Made by a program: the position numbers and the translations under genes. Below are positions 39,461-49,472 of a stretch of 64,000 nt of DNA, piece by piece. Origin of the DNA: an uncultured Clostridia bacterium (GTDB taxonomy: Bacteria > Bacillota > Clostridia > Oscillospirales > Acutalibacteraceae); NCBI GenBank assembly GCA_944380885.1, contig CALWIZ010000001.1, positions 1 through 64,000 on the forward strand, written 5' to 3'. The notes beneath the pieces were generated by a model that saw only the letters and a list, made by a program, of their open reading frames with translations, ran no database searches and was not told the origin of the DNA. Position 1 is the first letter of the stretch; each line of letters starts with the position of its first letter.

Positions 39461-42400
39461 AAAAATTTAAAGCCAAATATCTTTTAAAGCCGTATTTCCT
39501 CATACCGCTCTGCCTTATATTTATTGTACTTCTTAGTTTTGTTTTCTGGTATCTTACGCCTAAAAGACAGCTTACCGTCGCCGTGCTTGACAAGACGGTA
39601 CCTGCCACCGCGGCGGACAGCTGGTCATATCTCGGGGACGTATCCAATAATTACCGCAAGCATATAGGGTTTTACTGGCTTATGGATTATCTGAAGATAG
39701 TAAATCCGGAAACGGGCAAATATTACGACCATACAAAGGATTATTACGGTCCGATGCTGGACAGCGCGAACAGAATTACCTCAAGCAAATTGCTGACCGA
39801 TATAGACACCGTTCCCGACCTTCTTTACCTTTCTGACTCTTACGGAGTTGAAATTTACGATGACAGAGGCATAACAGAGGAAGAGATGAACACCGTTTCT
39901 CTTTGTCATTCGTCGGGCTCGGTCGTAATAGGCGAGCAGGACATACTCACCACCGGCACTGATACAAAGGTAAGGGGAGAGCTTGAAAATCTTTTCGGAA
40001 TCTCATCGACAGGCTGGGTCGGAAGATACATATATGATCTTCAGGACCTGACCGACGTGCCCTACTGGGCGCCGGATATGTGGCGCGCGAAGTACGGACA
40101 GGAGTGGAACTGCGCCGGGGCGGGAATACTGCTTGTCTCAGGTGACGGCGATATTATCGTACTTGAGGAAAAAACCGATTTTCAGAGCAAAAACCTGCTT
40201 AAAATATCCGTAACCGACGAATATAAAAAGGAATTCGGCAAGCATTCGCTCAATTACTATAACTGGTTTGAGCTTATAGAAGCAGATAACGCTACGGAGG
40301 TGATAGCGACCTACGAATTCAACGTAAATTCCACCGGAGCGGAGGAGCTGGCGGCGGTGTCGGACACAACCACCTTTGCCGCCGTGACCCGCTACGCACG
40401 TGAAGGAGAGGCTCCGGCTTACTACTTCGCCGGTGATTTCAACGATTACACAACCAAGCGGCAGATATCCAATTTTATGTTCGCCGATAAGTTTTTTCAG
40501 CTGCTCTCGTTTGACAGGGACGGAGACGTAACCAATTTTTACTGGAACTTCTACGAGCCGATAATGAAGAAGATAATGAAGGATATAATAAAAAATCCGA
40601 TTGAAAGGGAAGAATACGAAGAACGTCAGAACGCGCGAGTGACCGAAAACGGTTTTGAAATTTACACCGAAGACGGGTTTAAAGAATTTAATATCAAGGG
40701 CTTTAACATAAACGGCGAGGCTCCCGGAGATGAGAGGTATGAATATTCGAGGGATTACTCTTTCTATGCAGAACTGTTAGAGACGCTCGGCAACACCGGC
40801 GGCAACTGCGTAAGGACCTACGACCTTCTTCCTCCGGAATTTTACAGGGCGCTTTGCGAGTATAACAGCTCCGCCGAGTCTCCGGTATATCTGATACAGG
40901 GGATAATGACGCCGCCCGGAATAGACCCTAAGGACAGCTTCGGTGAAATAGAGGCAATAAAGCAAAATATTGCCGAGACGATAAGAGCGGTTCACGGCGA
41001 AGGCGATATAAAAGGCAACGGCACAAGAGAGGACTCGGCATATTCCTATAACGCCGCGCCCTATCTGATAGCTTATATAATAGACCCGGGACTCAGCGCG
41101 GAGGTGTCGGACGCAATTCTTTCGGGAGAAAACGCGCAGGCGGATTATGACGGCAGATATTTAAGCGCCGCTTCAAACGGTGCGGAGGCACTCGCCGCCG
41201 AGCTTGCCGATTACGCGCTTGAATATATGCAGAGCAGCTACGGCTGTATGCAGCCGGTAAGCGTTACGTCAGGAGCCGAAAGGCTTAAGGGAGCGGAATG
41301 GCTTGAGGGACAGCACGCCGGATTCAATCTTTCCGGTATTTCTGTTTCTGAAGATGCTAAGGCGCTCTACTTTACTTCCTTTTCGCTCGGCTCTGATGAC
41401 CGTGTACTTCTTGATAACAGCACGGCTTTCGCATCGGAATATTCCGACGCTTCGGGAGCTTTTTCGTGGGGCGGATACATAGCACAGGTAAAGCGGCTCT
41501 GCTCGGGAACGGTGCTTATAGATAAAGCCGGCCTTTCCACAAGCTCCGATACATTTGAGCAGGAGGCTTCGGTAAACGGGCTTTCAGAAACGGAACAGGG
41601 CGAGGGCATAGTAAGAATGTTAAGGGCGGCGGATGATACGGGATACGCCGGTATGCTTATAGCCGACCTTAACGACAACTGGAGCGCCGTGTCTGAGCAG
41701 TCGGCTGAGTATACTCTTCCGGCTTCGGCGAGCGGACTCTGGCAGGACACGACCGCGAGGGCGGAAACCACCGGAATAGTCGCCGCGGAATCGGTGCAGC
41801 CCGACAGCGCGGCAATACAGCTTAACGACAACGGTGAAAAAAGCCTGATAAGACAAATGCAGCTTTCATACAACGAAACCTATGTGTATATAACAGTGTT
41901 GCTTAAGAATGATATAGACTATGATGAAAACGAGCTGATTATAGGAATAGACACATATCAGCGCAACGACGGTGAATATTATTACGACAGTGCGTATTAT
42001 GCCAACAGTCAGTCGGGAATGGAATACGCCGTAAAGTTTGAAAGCAAAAATTCGGCGTCGCTTTATGTCGCTTCGTCTTATAACCGCAGTACCGGAAATT
42101 ACACCTCAAAAGAAAGCTATACTGCGGATTACGACCTGGTTTCTGTACTTAATTACGGAAATTTCACATCGTCGAACACGCATTTTTATCAGACAGGCGT
42201 TACGGTGAGGATACGCATTCCGTGGGCTATGCTTAATTTCGCTAACCCGTCAAGCGCGCTTGTTATAAACGGGCAAAACGGCGGAACGCTCAGAACCACG
42301 GCTACGGACGGAATGATATTTTCTCTGCTTATAGGAAGCAAATCTACAATGGATACGGCGTATATTTTCCCGGAGTCGAAGCATTCGGCAGGCTATAAAC

Positions 42401-42501
42401 GGCTTGAAATAAGCGGCTGGAAGCGTGAGGACGTGCAGTATGCTTTAAGGGAAAAGGCGAGCGCCGGTATTATAGGACGGTATTTTTCGGATATAGGATA
42501 A
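39457..42501 (+). CDS. large surface-anchored glycosidase-like pseudoenzyme with C-terminal CBM9-like domain
   Basis: 1014 residues with an N-terminal TM near residues 13-32. Residues ~35-390 form an extra domain of unknown type. Residues ~395-740 align with the TIM-barrel glycosidase-like region of the two paralogues downstream (shared NCVRTYDLLPPEFYRALCEYNSSAESPVYLIQGI). Where those have ISEFGVP and GIEND/GLEWE, this one has LIDKAGLS and IIDPGL, so both presumed catalytic glutamates are gone. The last ~250 residues resemble a CBM9/DOMON-like beta sandwich ending in VRIRIPWAMLNF. Probably a non-catalytic, polysaccharide-binding or scaffold member of the export/trimming complex. Confidence 0.75.
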   Translation: MKKFKAKYLLKPYFLIPLCLIFIVLLSFVFWYLTPKRQLTVAVLDKTVPATAADSWSYLGDVSNNYRKHIGFYWLMDYLKIVNPETGKYYDHTKDYYGPMLDSANRITSSKLLTDIDTVPDLLYLSDSYGVEIYDDRGITEEEMNTVSLCHSSGSVVIGEQDILTTGTDTKVRGELENLFGISSTGWVGRYIYDLQDLTDVPYWAPDMWRAKYGQEWNCAGAGILLVSGDGDIIVLEEKTDFQSKNLLKISVTDEYKKEFGKHSLNYYNWFELIEADNATEVIATYEFNVNSTGAEELAAVSDTTTFAAVTRYAREGEAPAYYFAGDFNDYTTKRQISNFMFADKFFQLLSFDRDGDVTNFYWNFYEPIMKKIMKDIIKNPIEREEYEERQNARVTENGFEIYTEDGFKEFNIKGFNINGEAPGDERYEYSRDYSFYAELLETLGNTGGNCVRTYDLLPPEFYRALCEYNSSAESPVYLIQGIMTPPGIDPKDSFGEIEAIKQNIAETIRAVHGEGDIKGNGTREDSAYSYNAAPYLIAYIIDPGLSAEVSDAILSGENAQADYDGRYLSAASNGAEALAAELADYALEYMQSSYGCMQPVSVTSGAERLKGAEWLEGQHAGFNLSGISVSEDAKALYFTSFSLGSDDRVLLDNSTAFASEYSDASGAFSWGGYIAQVKRLCSGTVLIDKAGLSTSSDTFEQEASVNGLSETEQGEGIVRMLRAADDTGYAGMLIADLNDNWSAVSEQSAEYTLPASASGLWQDTTARAETTGIVAAESVQPDSAAIQLNDNGEKSLIRQMQLSYNETYVYITVLLKNDIDYDENELIIGIDTYQRNDGEYYYDSAYYANSQSGMEYAVKFESKNSASLYVASSYNRSTGNYTSKESYTADYDLVSVLNYGNFTSSNTHFYQTGVTVRIRIPWAMLNFANPSSALVINGQNGGTLRTTATDGMIFSLLIGSKSTMDTAYIFPESKHSAGYKRLEISGWKREDVQYALREKASAGIIGRYFSDIG

Positions 42502-42531
42502 TAAAAACTGCACTGCTTTGGAGGTGAGGTA

Positions 42532-43632
42532 ATGGCTGAATTTTCGTACGAAATACTTGCGGCGGCTCTTATTATAGCCTTTGTGCTGCTGCTTTGTGCC
42601 GAATATCTGTGGCTTTATGTGCTGTCAAAGCGCAACGAGGAAACAGATATACAGAAGCGTGAAATAAACGCACGTATTCACGCCATGACAGAAGCGTTTC
42701 TGTACTCACCTACCGCTTCGTCAAGGGAAACTGAGCTTACATCGCTTATTGAATATATAGGAGACGATCCGATCAAAAGGGACGAGGCGTCGGTTCAGTT
42801 TATACAGCTTATGAAAAGGTCGGAAGATATTCCGCCGGAAAAGCTTGCGTCGCTCGGACGGCTGTATGAAAGCCTTGACCCGATAGAGTTTTATTCCGAA
42901 CGGCTTGAAAGCGGAAATTATTACGAAAAAAGCTATGCCGTAAGGCGTCTTGCGGATTTCAATGCTTCGGATAAAGCCGAGAATATAAGAAAGCTGCTTG
43001 ATGGCAGGCATTCAGATGTCGTATATAACGCCGCAATGGCGCTTTCGGAGCTTGGTGACGGGGAATCTGTGCTGGTATTTGCACAGAAGTGCGAAAACAA
43101 CCGTTATTACTCACACAGGGTGCTGCTTGAGCTTTTTCAGGCGTATACAGGAGACCGCGCGGAGCTTGTACGGCGGATATTCGATGAACGCAACGACTAT
43201 ATCAAGGCTACCTGCATAAAGGCTTATACCTCTGACCGGATAAAGGAGCTGGCGCCGCTTTACGCGGATGGAATGTCCGCCAAAGACAATAATCTTAAAA
43301 TTGCCTGTGTTAAAGCGCTGGCGCAGCTCGGAAACCCCGATTATGAGCAGAAAATGATTATAGCGCTTAACGATAAAAACTGGATAGTGCGGCTGGCCGC
43401 CGTATCAGGACTTGAAAAAATCGCTTCGGGCACGGCGCTTGAAGCGCTTGTAAAGGCTGTCAGTGATGAGGAATGGTGGGTCAGGAACGCCGCCGCCAAA
43501 GCGATTGTAAATATTGACTTTCAGCTTGTGTACGTGGAAAAGGTGCTGAGCGGTTACGATAAATACGCGGCTGACGCGGTAAAGAACGCGCTTTACAAAC
43601 AGATAAATATGAACGGAGGGGGACTCAGATGA
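42532..43632 (+). CDS. membrane-anchored HEAT-repeat protein
   Basis: 366 residues. One N-terminal TM (about residues 8-30), then a cytosolic alpha-solenoid with at least five HEAT-like repeats, for example VVYNAAMALSELGDGESVLVF, LKIACVKALAQLGNPDYEQ, WIVRLAAVSGLEKIASG and WWVRNAAAKAIVNI. Such solenoids are protein-binding platforms. The ATGA overlap with the GT2 synthase gene argues that it is a stoichiometric partner of the synthase at the membrane. AGGTGAGGTA precedes the ATG. Confidence 0.83.
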   Translation: MAEFSYEILAAALIIAFVLLLCAEYLWLYVLSKRNEETDIQKREINARIHAMTEAFLYSPTASSRETELTSLIEYIGDDPIKRDEASVQFIQLMKRSEDIPPEKLASLGRLYESLDPIEFYSERLESGNYYEKSYAVRRLADFNASDKAENIRKLLDGRHSDVVYNAAMALSELGDGESVLVFAQKCENNRYYSHRVLLELFQAYTGDRAELVRRIFDERNDYIKATCIKAYTSDRIKELAPLYADGMSAKDNNLKIACVKALAQLGNPDYEQKMIIALNDKNWIVRLAAVSGLEKIASGTALEALVKAVSDEEWWVRNAAAKAIVNIDFQLVYVEKVLSGYDKYAADAVKNALYKQINMNGGGLR

Positions 43633-45056
43633 CAATACTGACTTTTATCCGCGGCTTTATACGGTTTTTTAACTACTTCTGCATGGCGTATACTTTGTTG
43701 CTCAGTGTTATTTATCTGATTCAGGTTATCGCCGCTCTTATAAAGGTCAGAAGACAGGCAAAGGGAAAAATATCTGAGGATTATATGAGGTATGAGGATT
43801 CACCGAATCTGCTGCCGATATCGCTTATTGTTCCAGCCCATAACGAGCAGGAAAATATAGTGCAGAATGTAAAAGACCTTATGAAGCTCGATTATCCGCA
43901 GTTTGAGGTAATTGTGGTGAACGACGGCTCCACCGATGATACCCACCGCCGTATGGTAGAAGCGTTCGGGCTTTATCCCATTGAGGGAGCGGTCAAGATA
44001 AAAATACCCACAAAAGAGATACATAATGTCTATTACAATACCGAGTATCCGAATCTTTATTATATAGATAAGGAAAACGGCGGAAAATCAGACTCGCTCA
44101 ACGCCGGAATAAACCAGTCACAGTACCCGCTTTTCGCCTGCCTTGACGCGGATTCCCGTATAGAGCGCAACGCGCTGCTTATTCTCGGTGAGGAATTTTT
44201 AAAGGATACAACTACGGTTGTGGCGGGCGGCTTCGTCAGAATAGCAAACGGTTCGGTCATAGAGGAGGGAGAATGGAAACGCTTTGAAATGCCCAAGCGT
44301 CTGGTCGAGCGCTTTCAGATTGTTGAGTATTTCCGCTCGTTTCTGGCAGGCAGGCTTTCATGGGGAAAGGCGCTGCTTATTGTTTCGGGAGCTTTCGGCG
44401 TGTTTAATAAGCAGGTGGTTATCGACGCCGGCGGCTACAAGACAAACACAATAGGCGAGGATATGGAAATAGTAGTGAGAATACACCGCTTTATGCGAAG
44501 CCATAAGAGAAAATATAAGGTGAAATTCTGTCCGGAGGCGATATGCTGGACTCAGGGACCCATGAGCTTTTCAGACCTTAAAACCCAGCGGCGCCGCTGG
44601 CAGATAGGACTTTTCGACACCTTAAAATCCCATTTTATAATGACATTCAATCCGCGTTACCGCACTGTCGGACTGCTTTCGATACCGTACAGCTGGCTTT
44701 TCGAGTTTCTCGGCACTGCGGTCGAAACGCTCGGTTATTTCATTATCCCGTTTTCGCTTTTAATGGGAGAGCTTAGTATGTACTTCTTTATTCTTTATTT
44801 CCTGCTTGCGGTAATGCTCGGTATTATGCTGTCGGTAGGCGGAATAATTCTCGAGCAGAACACCAGAAAGGGCTGTATGTCCTCAAATCAGGCGATGCGG
44901 CTGTCGCTTTACGCCATTCTTGAGAATTTCGGATACCGTCAGGCGATAACCTTTTTCCGTTTTGCGGGCATAGTGCGCTACCGGAAATACAAGGAAAGCT
45001 GGGGACAGATAAAGCGCAGGGAATTTAATGTTTTGTCTGAAAGGAAAAGCTCATGA
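43629..45056 (+). CDS. processive family-2 glycosyltransferase (polysaccharide synthase)
   Basis: 475 residues. TM near 12-40, a GT-A catalytic domain (~62-320) and three or four TM helices at ~350-425. Catalytic motifs are VVNDGSTDD, DADSR (DxD), the acceptor acid in TIGEDMEI, and QRRRW, the Q-x-x-R-W hallmark of processive synthases such as cellulose, hyaluronan or poly-GlcNAc synthase. No PilZ domain is seen, so c-di-GMP control is probably transcriptional via the riboswitch. The sugar polymerised cannot be read. Overlaps both neighbours by ATGA, forming the core of the operon. Confidence 0.9.
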   Translation: MTILTFIRGFIRFFNYFCMAYTLLLSVIYLIQVIAALIKVRRQAKGKISEDYMRYEDSPNLLPISLIVPAHNEQENIVQNVKDLMKLDYPQFEVIVVNDGSTDDTHRRMVEAFGLYPIEGAVKIKIPTKEIHNVYYNTEYPNLYYIDKENGGKSDSLNAGINQSQYPLFACLDADSRIERNALLILGEEFLKDTTTVVAGGFVRIANGSVIEEGEWKRFEMPKRLVERFQIVEYFRSFLAGRLSWGKALLIVSGAFGVFNKQVVIDAGGYKTNTIGEDMEIVVRIHRFMRSHKRKYKVKFCPEAICWTQGPMSFSDLKTQRRRWQIGLFDTLKSHFIMTFNPRYRTVGLLSIPYSWLFEFLGTAVETLGYFIIPFSLLMGELSMYFFILYFLLAVMLGIMLSVGGIILEQNTRKGCMSSNQAMRLSLYAILENFGYRQAITFFRFAGIVRYRKYKESWGQIKRREFNVLSERKSS

Positions 45057-47254
45057 AAAAATGGCTGTTATATGTCGGAAGCACACTTCTGATACTGCTT
45101 TTTATGGTTCAGATGGGTTGGCTGCAGATAATAGGTATAAACCGTATTTCGTTCGGGGGAGATCGTCATAACGAGGTTGAACGTGTAGACGCGATGAGCT
45201 ACGCTGTTGAGGACGGCGTGTCTTACAGGGTAAAGGCCGAGGGCGAGTATTTTTATATTTATTCTCCTCAAAAAGAGGAATGGGAAAAAGTATTCTGGAA
45301 GGGCGTAAATATAGGTGCCGGCGAGCCGGGGCTTTTCCCCGGAGAGCTTACGATAAGCTATGAAAGCTATCTGGGCTGGTTCGGATATATTTCGGATATG
45401 AACTGTAACTGCATACGCGTCTATACCACAATGAGACCGCAGTTTTATCAGGCGCTGTACGATTTCAACAGCACCGCTGAAAATCCGCTTTACCTTTTCC
45501 ACGGCGTCTGGATGGACGAGGACGACATCACCGCCTATGCCGATGTCTACGCTGAAAATTCCAAAATAAAAAATGAATTTATAGCCGACGCGATAAACTG
45601 CGTCGATGTGATAATGGGAAGCGCCGTACTGCCTGAGCGGGCGGGCTTTGCTTCAGGCACCTACACCGCCAACGTTTCAAAATGGCTTGCGGGATTTATA
45701 CTCGGAATCGAAAACGATCCTAAATTCATTCTCAATACCAACGAGTCAAATCCCGACAAGAATACATATGAGGGAACCTATCTTTACACCTACGGCTCTA
45801 CCCCGTTCGAGGCGTTTTTCTGCGAGGCGGGCGATAAGGTTATAGAGCACATGACGGAAAATTACGGTATGCAGTGCCCGGTCGCTTTTACCAACTGGGT
45901 CACGACCGACCCGCTTTCCCATCCTCAGGAGCCGCACGAGGATGAGGACCTTATCACCTTCAACACGGAAAGCATAAGGAGCCGTGCCGAGTACAAGTCA
46001 AATCTTTTTGCCTCTTACCATGTATATCCTTATTATCCCGATTCGATGAATTATCAGAAGGATTATCTTTCTTATATCGATTCAGACGGAAAGGTAAACA
46101 CATATGAGGCGTATCTGCGTGACCTGAAGCTCGCGCACACTGTTCCGATAATGATATCTGAGTTCGGCGTTCCTACAAGCCGCGGAGTGACCCATGAGAG
46201 CGTTATGGGCTACAATCAGGGCGGAGTTGACGAGACAGAGCAGGGCGATATGCTCGCCGATATGTATATTTCTATCTACGACAGCGGCTATGCGGGGGCA
46301 ATCGCTTTTTCATGGCAGGACGAGTGGTTTAAAAGAACTTGGAATAATGAAAGCTACGATATAGCCGATTCCCGCCCTTACTGGTCAAATATTCAGACCT
46401 CTGAGCAGAATTTCGGAATACTCGCATTTGATCCGGGGGAAGAAACTACCGTCTGCGTACTTGACGGCAGTACGGACGAATGGGACAGCGGCGATAAAAC
46501 AGCGTCGGCGGATTTCGGCGACCTTTATATGAAGAGCGACGAGCGTTATTTATATTTTATGATAGAAATTGACGAAAATTACGGCTATAATTTCAATGCG
46601 GATACGCTTCTTATATCGATAGATACGATAAGCGGTCAGGGCAATACTTCTGTGAAGGATAACGGGACCTCATTTGACCGGGGAGCGGATTTTGTCATCT
46701 CCGTAAACGGAAAGGATAATTCAAGGATAGTAGTGGATTCATATTATGACGCCCATTATTTTCTTTACGGCGAGCTTTACAAGATGATCGACCCGGTAAG
46801 CGATATCGCGACAAAAAACAGCGGAAGATTCAATCGGATAATGCTTTGTACCGGATATGAAATGAATGTGCCGGGCATAGCCGAGCCGATAGGGTTTGAC
46901 AGCTACGAGACCGGAAAGCTCACATACGGCAACGGAGACCCCGAGTCGCCTGATTACAGCTCGCTTTCTGATTTTATATATAATGATGAAGAGAATACAA
47001 TCGAAATACGCATACCGTGGCAGCTTCTCAATGTTATGGATCCTTCAAGTCATCAGATCATGGGCGATTTTTACACCGAGCAGAGCATAACGCCGGTAAA
47101 GCTGGGCGAAATATACGCAGGAATAGGACTTGCGGGCGGAGCGGTTTCGCTTAACGGAAGCTATACCTATGATGACTGGAAAATGCCGGAGTTTCACGAG
47201 AGACTGAAGCCGTCGTATTATGTTTTGCAGGAAGTGCTTAAGGAGTTGAAATAA
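45053..47254 (+). CDS. surface-anchored glycosidase-like protein (paralogue 2) with CBM9-like domain
   Basis: 733 residues: N-terminal anchor near residues 4-22, a TIM-barrel glycoside-hydrolase-like domain (~75-440) and a CBM9/DOMON-like C-terminal domain (~465-730, ending in IEIRIPWQLLNVMDPSS). Presumed catalytic glutamates are E220 in ILGIENDP and E370 in IMISEFGVP, the pattern of retaining clan-A enzymes; the SWQDEW strand follows. Two relatives lie in the same operon. Acting outside the membrane next to a processive synthase, it may trim, release or transglycosylate the nascent chain, as BcsZ or PslG do. Substrate unknown. Confidence 0.8.
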   Translation: MKKWLLYVGSTLLILLFMVQMGWLQIIGINRISFGGDRHNEVERVDAMSYAVEDGVSYRVKAEGEYFYIYSPQKEEWEKVFWKGVNIGAGEPGLFPGELTISYESYLGWFGYISDMNCNCIRVYTTMRPQFYQALYDFNSTAENPLYLFHGVWMDEDDITAYADVYAENSKIKNEFIADAINCVDVIMGSAVLPERAGFASGTYTANVSKWLAGFILGIENDPKFILNTNESNPDKNTYEGTYLYTYGSTPFEAFFCEAGDKVIEHMTENYGMQCPVAFTNWVTTDPLSHPQEPHEDEDLITFNTESIRSRAEYKSNLFASYHVYPYYPDSMNYQKDYLSYIDSDGKVNTYEAYLRDLKLAHTVPIMISEFGVPTSRGVTHESVMGYNQGGVDETEQGDMLADMYISIYDSGYAGAIAFSWQDEWFKRTWNNESYDIADSRPYWSNIQTSEQNFGILAFDPGEETTVCVLDGSTDEWDSGDKTASADFGDLYMKSDERYLYFMIEIDENYGYNFNADTLLISIDTISGQGNTSVKDNGTSFDRGADFVISVNGKDNSRIVVDSYYDAHYFLYGELYKMIDPVSDIATKNSGRFNRIMLCTGYEMNVPGIAEPIGFDSYETGKLTYGNGDPESPDYSSLSDFIYNDEENTIEIRIPWQLLNVMDPSSHQIMGDFYTEQSITPVKLGEIYAGIGLAGGAVSLNGSYTYDDWKMPEFHERLKPSYYVLQEVLKELK

Positions 47255-47256
47255 GC

Positions 47257-49434
47257 TTGCAGAGGAAAACCGTTGTTGTCCTGTCTGTTCTGGCGGCATT
47301 GTGCGTGCTGTGCGGAATAATGTTCAGAATTTTCACGGCTGAGCCGGAAAATAAGCCTGAGAATGATTCTTCCGCCTCTACGATTGAGGTGGAGCCTTTG
47401 AAGGTTCCCGATATTGACAGCGGCGGAATAGAACTCAGTTTCCGTGCTGTCGGCGACTATTTTTACCGCGATACAGGAGATGAATGGCGCTTTGTCTATT
47501 TAAAGGGTGTAAATATCGGACTTACCGAAGCTACAACCGACCTCAATAACCCGAATGTTTCATATGATACCTATCGGGAGTGGCTAAATCAGATAGCGGA
47601 AATGAACGCCAACACAGTAAGGGTGTTCACGGTTATGCCGCCGCAGTTTTACACGGCGCTTTATGACCATAACGCCTCTGCGGACAGTCCGCTTTACCTT
47701 ATTCAGGGAATATGGTTCAATGAGAATTATATGTATGCGTGCGACAATGCCTTTTCCGACGGAAAAAAAATAACCGAAGCGTTTATACGCGCGGCTAGGG
47801 AAACCGCGGATATAGTTCACGGGAACAGCGATTATACTGATTACGGCGAGCTTAAAAACGCTGTTTACAGCCATGATGTTTCACCATATCTTGCAGGTTA
47901 CATACTCGGTCTTGAATGGGAGCCCGGATTTGTAGAGCGTACAAACGGGCTTGCGGGTCACGCCGGATATAAGGGAGAGTATCTTGAAACCACAGAAAAT
48001 GCCGCCCCTTTTGAGACCTTTCTCTGCGAGGTGGGGGACAGTCTTGCGGCTTACGAGACTGAGACCTATTCTTCCCAGACCCCGATAGCCTTTCTTAACT
48101 GGGCGACTACCGATGTTCTTACGCATACAAACGAGCCTTTCCCTGAGGAAGATGCCGTGTCGGTCAATACCGAAAACATACAGCCTACGGCAAAATATTA
48201 CTGCGGACTTTTCGCCGCGGTGGACGTTTATCCGTATTATCCCGAATTTATGAACTATCAGCCGGAATATATAGAGGAAAATGAGGACGGAGATGTCGAC
48301 AGCTATAAAGCCTATCTCGCTGATTTGAAAAAGGAATACGGTGTTCCGGTAATAATAGCCGAGTTCGGTGTGCCTGCAAGCCGCGGGACCGCGCACAAGG
48401 CGGCAAACGGAATGAATCAGGGCGGAATCACCGAAAAACAGCAGGGCGAGGCGATAGTCTCAATGATGAAAAGCATAGCCGGCGAGGGGTATGCCGGTTC
48501 GCTGATTTTTTCCTGGCAGGACGAATGGTTCAAGCAAACCTGGAATACTGTTAAATATTCACCCGATAATGCCGCCGTACGTACGCCTGACAGGCAGTCC
48601 GCAGAGCAGAGCTACGGACTGCTCGCGATGGAACCGGGGGAGGAAAGTATTTTTGCCGCCGACGGAAATGACAGCGAGTGGTCAGAAACAAAGCCTGCGG
48701 CGGAGGGAGCCGCCGGCTCGGTTTACGCTATGTGGGACGAGGGATACCTCTATCTTAAAATTGAAAGCGATGACGTACTTGACAGCGGTCAGCTTCTTGT
48801 TCCAATCCGGATAACGGGCAGAGGAAGCGATTATTCGTCTGAATACGGTGTAAACTTTTCTGAACCGGCTGATTTTCTGCTGGTGCTTGACGGCAGTGAT
48901 AACACCCGCCTGCTGACAGATGTTTACCAGGATACGTTTTATTATACCTACTGCGCCGAAAAAGGCGTATTTGAGCGCGACAACCGGTTTGAGAAGCAGG
49001 GCAGCGGTCTTTTCGGGAAGATAAGGCAGTTTATCTCAAATGAGATAATACTTCCGCTTACAGGCGAGCGGATAGCCCCGCGGTATACCGAAAGCGGACT
49101 GCTTACATACGGCGTTACCGATGCGGAAAGCGGCGATTATAATTCGCTGGCGGACTTTTACAGTGCCGGAGGGCTCACGGAGATAAGAATACCATGGTAT
49201 CTTCTCAATGTGATGAACAGTACGAACGGTATATGCCTTGCGGATTTTTACAAAAGCGGAACAGATTTTGAGAGCTTTACCGAGATAAAGATCGGAATAT
49301 GCCGTCCGGGGGATAAAAACGTTCAGCTTAACAGTATAGGCTACACAACAAAGGAAAAATCATCTTTTCATACCCGTCTCAAACAGTCTTATTACATAGT
49401 TCGTGACGCTATGAAAAATTTTATGGAATTTTAA
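47257..49434 (+). CDS. surface-anchored glycosidase-like protein (paralogue 3) with CBM9-like domain
   Basis: 725 residues, starting only 2 bases after the upstream stop (TTG 47257 with GGAGTTGAAATAAGC just before). N-terminal anchor near residues 5-26, glycosidase-like barrel ~60-440 with E220/E222 in ILGLEWEP and E369 in IIAEFGVPASRG, and SWQDEWFKQTW. The C-terminal CBM9-like domain is less regular than in paralogue 2 but ends in the same ITEIRIPWYLLNVMN strand. Both presumed catalytic glutamates are kept, so this is the best candidate active hydrolase of the three. Confidence 0.8.
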   Translation: MQRKTVVVLSVLAALCVLCGIMFRIFTAEPENKPENDSSASTIEVEPLKVPDIDSGGIELSFRAVGDYFYRDTGDEWRFVYLKGVNIGLTEATTDLNNPNVSYDTYREWLNQIAEMNANTVRVFTVMPPQFYTALYDHNASADSPLYLIQGIWFNENYMYACDNAFSDGKKITEAFIRAARETADIVHGNSDYTDYGELKNAVYSHDVSPYLAGYILGLEWEPGFVERTNGLAGHAGYKGEYLETTENAAPFETFLCEVGDSLAAYETETYSSQTPIAFLNWATTDVLTHTNEPFPEEDAVSVNTENIQPTAKYYCGLFAAVDVYPYYPEFMNYQPEYIEENEDGDVDSYKAYLADLKKEYGVPVIIAEFGVPASRGTAHKAANGMNQGGITEKQQGEAIVSMMKSIAGEGYAGSLIFSWQDEWFKQTWNTVKYSPDNAAVRTPDRQSAEQSYGLLAMEPGEESIFAADGNDSEWSETKPAAEGAAGSVYAMWDEGYLYLKIESDDVLDSGQLLVPIRITGRGSDYSSEYGVNFSEPADFLLVLDGSDNTRLLTDVYQDTFYYTYCAEKGVFERDNRFEKQGSGLFGKIRQFISNEIILPLTGERIAPRYTESGLLTYGVTDAESGDYNSLADFYSAGGLTEIRIPWYLLNVMNSTNGICLADFYKSGTDFESFTEIKIGICRPGDKNVQLNSIGYTTKEKSSFHTRLKQSYYIVRDAMKNFMEF

Positions 49435-49472
49435 AATTATTATCATATTATAGTGTTGGCAGGAGGCAGATC

